NCBI GenBank assembly: GCA_025024175.1
Contig: QCXZ01000137.1
Location: forward strand, 12,028,001-12,092,000
Direction: 5' to 3'
DNA length: 64,000 nucleotides
DNA from: Rhyzopertha dominica
Lineage: Eukaryota; Arthropoda; Insecta; Coleoptera; Bostrichidae
A program made the position numbers and the translations under genes. Below, piece after piece: positions 56,820 through 64,000 of this stretch. A model generated the notes under the pieces. That model had not been told where the DNA came from, searched no databases, and saw only the letters and a program-made list of their open reading frames with translations. Position 1 is the first letter of the stretch. Each line of letters begins with the position of its first letter.

Positions 56820-58310
56820 AATAATAATAATAATAAATTTATTGGTCATTTACTTAGAAAGTATTGAACGTAATTATTGTTACATATGTATGAATATAAA
56901 TGTACCAATTGGATGGACATTCAAGATGCGCCTAAAATCGGTCACTCCTGATCTTCCATGCCGCCCAGAAAGAAATAAATTGTCCTTTATAATTTATTAA
57001 TTATATAAAACTAAACTAAAACTAAACTAAAACTAAACTAAAACTAAACTAAAACTAAACTAAAACTATATCTTTAAAAATATATTGAATCAGAACATAA
57101 ATTAAGCCGATACCGATAAGATTAAGAGAAAATATCCAGCTATACATGAAAAACAAACTACAGCATAAAAACAAAAATCCTCAAGCGTGACAGAGCCAAA
57201 CATCGCACCTCAAAACAAGGACATTAACTGTACGTACTTTAACTAAGAAAGATTTTTTTATGTGGAATTTAAATGTGTTCAGGGACATCGCCTTAAGATC
57301 CTTTCCTAACGTATTGTACAGTTTTACTTATTCTACGAGAAACTTCGACTATAACTCACCGATCTATGAACTGGCATACTAAGTAAGCTTCTCTGTCTAA
57401 CATTGATGTTATGCACATCACTACGATGTGTTACTCTTTAGTAAAGATAAGATGGTGACTTATACAACATGATTTTGTGAAAGAAGATGGGGGAGTGGCC
57501 AACCCTTCTGTAGTTCATATTTAACCATTTGAGCTCCGACAATTTATGCGATACGTGCCCATATTTTCTAATGCCAAAGATAAAACGCACAATACAAGAG
57601 TTTTGAACTCTCTGTATTTTACCCTTATCCCAACTAGTCAAGCAAGGATTGTACAAAACATCGCAATCATTAAATGAGACAGAACTAGTGCCTCACATAG
57701 CTCAACTTTAGTTTTTTTTATGGTAACATGGTAAAAGTTTGATGTTACTGAATGCCATTCTTATTATTTTTGAGACTTGCTTTGTAAAGCGCAAGGAAGA
57801 ATCTAAAATCGCACCTAGTATCTTTACCTCATTTGACACATTCAATTTATTGCCATCAATTTTTATCAAAAGGTCGTCGAACACCGACTTGATCGTGCCC
57901 AAATATAATTAGGGAAGACTTAGCAGGATTTATATACAGTGAATGGTCTTTGGATGTAGCCACCAAGGCGGTAAGATCCCTATTTATCAAATCCGTTGCG
58001 GCCTTTGCATCAGTTGGTGAAAAACTCAAATAAACCTGTGCATCATCGGCATAGAAGTGATGTTTGCAGTGATGCACAGAAGACTCAAGGCACGAACTAT
58101 AGATATTGTACAGTAGAGGCCCCAGTATGGAACCCTGTGGGACTCCCGAGGTCAGCCGCACTTCACTAGACCCCTCTTCGCCTATCCGAACTTTCTGATA
58201 GCGGTCTGTAAAGTAGCCCTTAAAAAATTTAACAGATATATCTGCCAGCCCTATATGGCGCAAAATTGCTAGTAAAATATCGTGGTCACCTTTAGCTATT
58301 AAGACTAGGA
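56820..58310 (-). mobile_element. CR1-like LINE, 5'-truncated, with 3' tail
   Basis: The most complete LINE copy. Minus strand from about 58300: DHDILLAILRHIGL, YFTDRYQKVRIGEEGSSEVR, SGVPQGSILGPLLYNIYSS (about 58100-58160), the RT active site HFYADDAQVYLSFSP (about 58020-58060), then NPAKSSLIIFG. After frameshifts come VSNEVKILGAILDSSLRF (about 57780-57840) and YNPCLTSWDKGKIQRVQNSC, FGIRKYGHVSHKLSELKW and FFHKIMLYKSPSYLY (57438-57656), the conserved C-terminus. A 3' non-coding region with an 11-bp tandem array follows, ending in an (ATT)n-type tail at about 56820-56840, typical of CR1-group elements. The 5' endonuclease part is missing. Confidence 0.85.
57007..57067. repeat. 11-bp tandem repeat array
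   Basis: About 5.5 copies of AAAACTAAACT in perfect register, inside the 3' non-coding region of the minus-strand LINE. Confidence 0.95.
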
Positions 58311-59539
58311 TTCAGGACGAATCTTGACAAACCTCAAGGAAAACTATAATGCTATTTCTGAGGACTTTTAGGACACACACCAATGACTTTAAAGGTCATA
58401 ATTTAAAAAAATCTGTAGGATTTAATGCCGCAAATCTAGCTGTCCAAACCAGAGATCCGCCTCGAACTAACTATACAGGGATTTAGACACGTTTCGTTTA
58501 AACGGTGACGTGCTTTTTTATATTGAAATTTGCGTGGGCTTTATTCTACATAAATCACATTCTTCGATTGTTACCTAAAGGAATAATATCATCAAAGAGT
58601 ACCGGGGACTTTACTATGTGGGCCAAATAAGTGATTCCTAGTAATTCTATATAGAGTGTTATTTTTCTTGAGCCCTGCTCCAGAAGGTCCAGATTTTGCC
58701 CAGTTATTTTTTGCATCCACTTCGAATGACGATTAAAAAAATCATGCGCTAAAAGTATGTGGAATCCTTATATGTATAAGGATACGAGAGCTGTTAATTT
58801 AAGATAGCAAATAGCGTCGTAAGATTCATATATAACAGCAAAAACAATTTTTGTAGTATTAATGCCCGGTTGTTCGTCGATTAAATTAATATTGTTGCCA
58901 CATTCATATTTTCTTTTCGATAATGTACCTGTTTATCGTAATCGTTGATAAATCTGTACAAGCAACTCATGATGAAAGGCTGCGCGCTGAAGAAACATTT
59001 CAGCGCACCTTCTAAGGAACTGGCCGTAAACGGCATGCATGTTGGTCATATTTTAATTAGAATACACCTCCTTTTAATAAATTTTCACAAATAAAAGTCT
59101 TAAGGTGGCTCTTTCTAGCCCTTAAACAGTAGGAGTAATTCAACAGATAGTTTACCGAGTGCTTTCACGATAACAGAAAATGTCTACTTAATTTAATTTC
59201 TGCCACTTGAAATTTTAGCATTTCGCACTATCTGTAAAGAGTTGTATCTGCATTGGGGATGTGCAAATTAAATTTTTGATGTGAAATACCCTCCTCATTT
59301 TTCCAGATAGAATCAGATACTGGACTTTTGTGCACTTTCCACTGACAGAAGCCTATTTTGAAAGAAAGAGCTATTATTTTAAATTGATGGTATGAGCTAA
59401 ACCCGAACCTTCAAATTCTTCTTAATATTACATTTCCTCGTTTATGATTTTTTAACATTATCATTTTAAATTTGATGTCCTAAATTTAATTTTAATTCAC
59501 CCATATCCTTCCACAAATTCAATTCCTGCGTCCTAAATT
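58311..59539. other. Intergenic, nothing recognised
   Basis: No recognisable gene or element. Confidence 0.45.
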
Positions 59540-60010
59540 ATAGTAATAGGCAGCACGCCACCCTCCAGGGGAGCATTATAGTAACCAGTTCTGTTTTAAC
59601 AACATCTCGCGCCATTATTAACGCATTTAACTATATTTTACTCGCCGTAATTCCATTACGGCGTATTAATATTCGTTCGCACCCCGCACGAATCTAATTC
59701 CCACCGCCACCCGCACATTTACGAGCCCATTGCGGTACCGCAAAGAATTCCGGCCCAAGCCAACTGCGTCTAAACAGCCAGAGTATTATTTATCGCAGTG
59801 CGCATATTTAATGCAACTAATGCGTCAGGGCCCCGATTAATTTATGTGTGAATGGGCTGATAAAAGAGTACGCCGTGCGTCGGGACGGCGGTTGCGGCGT
59901 CTGGTCAGGATTTGGGCGGTGCGTGCTGATTTTTTAGATTAAAAATTTGCAACTGTGTAGGCTCACCCTGTACGGGCGGGGATCAGTGGAATTGGTCGCC
60001 GCGAACATAA
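59540..60010. promoter_or_regulatory. GC-richer island, candidate enhancer
   Basis: ORF-poor block with a 9-bp dyad CGCCGTAAT-TCC-ATTACGGCG (59643-59663), a GATTAATTTATG homeodomain-type site (59835-59846), AGTATTATTTATCGCAG (59782-59798) and GCTGATAAAAG (59857-59867; GATA/Hox-like). No transposon signal. A good compositional candidate for conserved regulatory DNA, unproven. Confidence 0.3.
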
Positions 60011-60741
60011 ATTATCGGAAAAGGAGTTTAATGGGATTGAACCAACACGCTTAGGGGATAGTAGTTATTTATGTCGGTTGATGTGGTACGAATTGCACAA
60101 CACCAACACGGGTAATACCCGTTTATGACTGCGCCGATGCATATTAAGTAGGTAATACAGCGTTCGGCAACTTGATTTACACATTTTAAAGGNTTATAAG
60201 NATTAAACTGCAGNGATATTATACAGATTCATAATTGCTATGGTTAGAATACTATATCCATAAAGGCCCTGCCACATTCGTGGTAATGGTATTGGTTATG
60301 TTAAGATGGTAAGAACCAGAGCATAGGAACTTGTATTGAGTGTTCATAATGATGTTAGTGTAAGGTGTTAATATGCAGAAAATTTCTGGACCCCTTAACA
60401 TACACCAATAAGAAACGATCCTGGTTTGACATGGCGCATGCTCATTGGCGTGTTAACTGTCAAGTGTCTTACTAAGTCATTTTATATCATAATTCGGTAG
60501 AATCGTTCGTTTATCGCACATTATTTGGGCGCAGGACAGCTTAAAATAACTGTACAAATTTTGTAGGGAAATTAAAAGAAACTTTACAGGGTTACATCAC
60601 CATTGATATCATTGTGTATATACACCACAACCACTAACATTACCATTACCACCTTAACATCGCCATTACCATTAACATGATCGTGATAGAGAAGTAATGT
60701 ATTGTAAACACCTACCCATATCGTCAAAGGTAATTTGCCGA
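60011..60741. other. Unassigned, with ATTACC-rich inverted segments
   Basis: GGTAATGGTATTGG near 60281 and CATTACCATTACCACC near 60638 are rough inverted copies, with repeated (C)CATTAC units on the right. They could be ends of a small foldback element or simple-sequence expansion. No termini or target duplication could be fixed. N bases lie at 60193-60214. Confidence 0.3.
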
Positions 60742-60960
60742 CTATACATTAAATGACTTCAAAATAAAGCTCTTTTTACTGTGACATACTCTATTCAGTA
60801 TTGCAGCCATTCCATTCGAGTTCTGCTTCATGTTTTTCTTCGTAATCTTTTTTAATCGTTCTTGGTTACACCACCGAATTCTTGATTTTCCTTTTCTTCT
60901 GTTTCCATACCGTTTCAATTCCATACACCTTTATCATTGAGCGTTCTTGCCTTTTATGTT
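60742..60960 (-). pseudogene. LINE C-terminal fragment
   Basis: Minus-strand frame with RYGNRRKGKSRIRWCNQERL and KKITKKN, then RVCHSKKS. This matches the conserved tail of RT proteins of RTE/Craft-like retroelements (usual form G-R-x-R-G-R-P-x-x-R-W-x-D-x-V-x-x-D-L followed by R-x-x-V-x-x-AKTH). Only the last roughly 70 residues are legible, and the usual GRP is degraded to GKS. A distinct LINE family from the CR1-like copies at 18-19 and 57-58 kb. Confidence 0.55.
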
Positions 60961-61629
60961 TGCATGTCTAAACCATTAAATTCATATGGAATTTATTGTC
61001 CTAACTATGGTTTCTTCCTCTAAAAAAATGTGTTTTCAGCGCATTTCTTGCTTCATTTAGTTATGAAGGAAGGGTGCTATCGTCCGCACTTTTGTCTGAT
61101 GTCTGTCAGGCTCATGGGAGATAGAATAGGTCTTGGCATAACTATGATTAGTCTGTGCTTCTTTCGTTTTTTCTATGCTTAAAATGAAATCAGATACTTC
61201 TCGGCTATACGAGGAAAATGCGCTAAAGCCTCTTTAACTAGGTTTTAGGTATTCTATATCTTTATGCACTCATCTATTCTTTATTTTTTTGTCATTATGT
61301 CCTCTAATTATTTATCTTTCGAGAATGTTATCTGTTAGTCTTCCTTCTTTGATAAACATACACTGCCTCACCTGCGTACATACAACCAAGACTATAGAAT
61401 ATATTGTGCATTTTTTGCTTTAGTTTTTTATTAATTTTTTACTAATCATGTAATAGCTCCTAGGCCGCATATTTGTTAGCAACTCTCTAGTCTTTTTCAA
61501 TTTTATATTTCATCTATGTTGCTGGTTTCGTTAATTGATATTGCATGCAAGATGTTGCACTGTTGCTCTGACAACTAATTCCAAAGCTATATTGAACAAT
61601 ATGAGGGCATATTGATATGTACGATACCA
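60961..61629. other. Intergenic, nothing recognised
   Basis: T-rich sequence without recognisable coding potential. Confidence 0.45.
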
Positions 61630-62330
61630 TACCATATAAAAGGCAACAATATTTTAAAACAAAGTTTTATTTATTCAACACAATCTACTTTGACACTTAC
61701 ACATTTAGTAGAACGTTCATAGAGTAATTCTAAACCCTTGGAGAAATTCTCTATCTTGATCTGCAAACCACTCATCAACGGCACATATGACTTCATTATT
61801 TGTCGAAAACCTTTTGTCTTTCAAATGTTTTTTGAGCTTTGGAAATAAATAGTAGTATGACGGTGCTAAATCTGGAGAATAGAGTGTGTTGTCAAATAGT
61901 TTTAAATAAATTTTATCAATTTCTTACACTGCAATCAACGACTTGTGAGCAGGGGCGTTATCTTGCAAGTAGAACACACTTTTAGTAAGTTTTCGCCTCA
62001 TTTTCCACATTTCTTTCATTTAGTCATTTTGTCATTTAGTTAGCAACTGACTATTATATTATGCTCCCGCGAGAGTTCTCCTATGTTCCAAAAATCTGAT
62101 AGAATTCTTCCATCTTTGTCCCAGAAGACTGAAACAAGAATCTTGCCAGCTGACTTTAGTTTCTGGGTCACAGAAATTGGTCTACAAGTGGGATGCTAGT
62201 CTTTGACATTTGATCTTTCTCTTTTAAGTTTTGCTACGAGATCAAATCACATTTCGCTCTTTTCAGAGATAACATTCCAGAGTTTGCAGAATGATGATAT
62301 ACAGACAATCTTGGGAAAAAGCAAACAGCA
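61630..62330 (-). pseudogene. Mariner transposase relic, catalytic half
   Basis: Minus strand from about 62200: AGKILVSVFWDKDGRILSDF (about 62080-62155), the strand after the first catalytic region; YLQDNAPAHKSLIAV (about 61929-61973), containing the second aspartate; YSPDLAPSYYYLFPKLKKHL (about 61826-61885), in which the third catalytic aspartate, expected right after PS, is tyrosine; then KRFSTNNEVICAVDEWFADQ and the C-terminal GLELLYERSTKCVSVK-type tail to about 61680. Stops and frameshifts separate the blocks. The N-terminal DNA-binding half and clear terminal repeats were not found. A different mariner lineage from the relic at 39.6-40.3 kb. Confidence 0.8.
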
Positions 62331-62519
62331 CTGTGGAGGTTCGATCTATTATTGATTTTTTGTGGCTATTTTAACTACTGAATCTGCTCCGTTAGTTAAT
62401 AACAATTTATACTTACTCTATCCCAAAGCCAAAGATTACAGGTGTATTGGAAACGTCAAATTAATATTTTATTTGTAATGAGGGGGTTATCGGGAAAGCA
62501 GGCATAAATTGAAATTAAA
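62331..62519. other. Intergenic, nothing recognised
   Basis: Short unassigned segment. Confidence 0.4.
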
Positions 62520-62680
62520 AAGTAACTCGGTGCAATCGGGTCTAGGCCCTACTTGAATGGTGGTGTAATGTGAACATTCCTGAGTACCGTTCGGGAGATT
62601 CGGGTTCGAGTCCCGACAGTAGCGAGTGACCTAGGCCGTTCATACGTACAGGCCGGCAGGCGGTGAATGTGACGTCACAA
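62520..62680 (+). repeat. tRNA-like SINE copy
   Basis: B box GGTTCGAGTCC lies in a perfectly paired T arm (TCGGG/CCCGA, 62598-62614), with a possible anticodon stem CCTGA/TCGGG around loop GTACCGT. The implied anticodon ACC is not used by standard tRNAs, and no proper acceptor stem is visible, so this is a SINE head rather than a tRNA gene. The palindromic GTGACGTCAC follows at 62669-62678. Confidence 0.4.
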
Positions 62681-64000
62681 GACCGGACCCATTTTCTGCA
62701 ATGGCTGCGTGCAGCACTTTACTTCGCTCTGCCTAAAATACAATTTGCGAATAATTCAAGCTTATCTTCACTAAGCGAGGCAATTCCTTATATAGTATGT
62801 CTAGCATTACCTTAAGAAGAAGCATCTGGACGATTGTTTAAGCAGCTAGTTAATAAATAGACGTAACATTGCTTTACGTTTCAAGAAAAACATGACTTGA
62901 TTTGTCTCTTTTCGTACGGAGAAAAACGGAGGGATAGCAATTTGCATTCGATTTATTGTAGAGTACACATCTATCAACATTAGTTATCAGTAAATAAGGC
63001 CTAAGCTTGAATCTAATTATGACGTGAAACGTTTAAACGTGGCTGGCGATCGCACAAAATCCTTGATAATAATAAATTTGCAGATGCGAAGTTCTAAATA
63101 ATTTGTAGTTACCTATGTCATAACAAATCAGACTACTTTAAAGAACGTGTAATTCATGAATTTACACATCCTAAATTAAAATCCGGAGTGTATACCTCAC
63201 ACGTAAAACAAATTAAGCAACTAACATCATAGAGATTGCTTCAAATTAACCGTGTTTTATTCGGACAGATGTATAAATGAATAACTAAAATAGATAGGTA
63301 CAATCCAAGATCTCGAGCTAAAATGCTCAAGTACAAAAACTATTATCGCCATCATACGAATTTCCGACCTTAGTTGATAGTACCACTCTTGATTTACTGG
63401 TTAAAGAGCTCGTACTAAAATAGTGACATAGTGACATAAGTCTTATGTCAAAGTGAATCCAACCCATCAGTTGTTTAATTTGGAAGCACGTGACAGTACG
63501 TATTATGGTACATAAATACCTATATTATCGAATCAATGTAGATAATGTAACACAAATGAAATGTAAAAAAAACTGTTATACAATAATTAAATATATATTC
63601 TGAATAAAAACAGGTACATATAAATAGACTTAACATAGCCCATACCTACATTTAAGAAAATANAATGCAAAGCACAANAATGTAACTAGTAATATTAAAA
63701 AAAACATTAAAAACGCCATTTTCGACGAAAATCTAGCACATTTTACTTGTATCGTCCAGATGTATTTTATTTATTTCTTATATTTAGAAAGCAAAATAAT
63801 AAATACATGTTAATCATCGATAGGCCAAGACATATCCGACGATCCTGATCCGTTAAGTTATAAGGCAGACATTCAGACGGACGTCTTTGAAATATTGGCT
63901 AAAATGAAACACAAATGCATAAATGTTAATATTTTGGAAAACATAAACATAGTTATTTAGAAAGTATGTGGATATTTATAAAAGTGTCCCAACATTTTCA
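62681..64000. other. Intergenic, nothing recognised
   Basis: AT-rich to the window end. A small direct repeat of GTGACATA occurs at about 63423-63440. N bases at 63663 and 63678. Confidence 0.45.

Noticed and set aside
1..64000. CRISPR arrays, bacterial operons, rRNA genes or phage regions
   Set aside because: No regularly spaced direct repeats, no long clustered ORFs and no rRNA-like conserved sequence; all coding signal is eukaryotic transposon-derived.

Overview
This window looks like a gene-poor stretch of an arthropod, most likely insect, nuclear genome. It is AT-rich and has scattered single N bases typical of a draft assembly. I see no bacterial-style operons and no intact host protein-coding gene. 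Nearly all recognisable coding signal comes from dead transposable elements: Tc1/mariner-type transposases, hAT elements with 8-bp target duplications, CR1/Jockey-like LINEs, a Ty3/gypsy reverse-transcriptase fragment, Penelope-like elements with GIY-YIG endonuclease relics, and tRNA-like SINEs. I cannot name the species.

Layout. 1-7196 is mostly unassigned, with a hammerhead-like motif near 1.76 kb and a hairpin at 4.95 kb. 7197-8346 is an hAT element with a decayed BED-finger ORF. 9.36-16.5 kb is intergenic, with GC-richer islands and a DDE transposase fragment (14.8-15.2 kb). 16.6-19.8 kb holds a transposase relic, a tRNA-like SINE and a LINE relic. 21.2-22.0 kb is a second hAT element, 25.56-26.40 kb a foldback MITE with long inverted repeats, and 29.08-30.28 kb a third hAT element with perfect target duplications. 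31.1-31.5 kb is a LINE fragment and 37.0-37.6 kb another transposase relic. 39.6-41.0 kb contains a deleted mariner ending at a perfect 47-bp palindrome, then an inverted pair of tRNA-like SINEs. 41.98-43.04 kb is a fourth hAT element with a nested inverted repeat, and 43.8-44.1 kb a gypsy RT fragment. 45.9-47.7 kb is a head-to-head pair of Penelope-like relics; one copy is interrupted by an insertion built around a perfect 164-bp palindrome and flanked by 13-bp direct repeats. 49.1-51.1 kb is a LINE relic. 52.19-54.43 kb is an almost complete rosa-like DD41D element with inverted repeats of about 270 bp. 56.0-58.3 kb has two LINE fragments, 60.7 kb a LINE tail, 61.6-62.3 kb a mariner relic and 62.5 kb a tRNA-like SINE.

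Between the elements lie GC-richer, ORF-poor islands of 250-800 bp (roughly 0.4, 9.4, 13.7, 16.2, 20.4, 24.6, 28.7, 35.4, 39.0, 44.5, 47.8, 51.3 and 59.5 kb). Several contain homeodomain-, POU- or CRE-like sites. Their composition differs from both the transposons and the AT-rich background, so they may be conserved regulatory elements in a gene desert. That is inference, and only cross-species alignment can test it. The most unusual structures are the Penelope palindrome with its target duplication, the hairpin-GAAAC motifs shared with a hammerhead-like site, and the long-TIR DD41D element.
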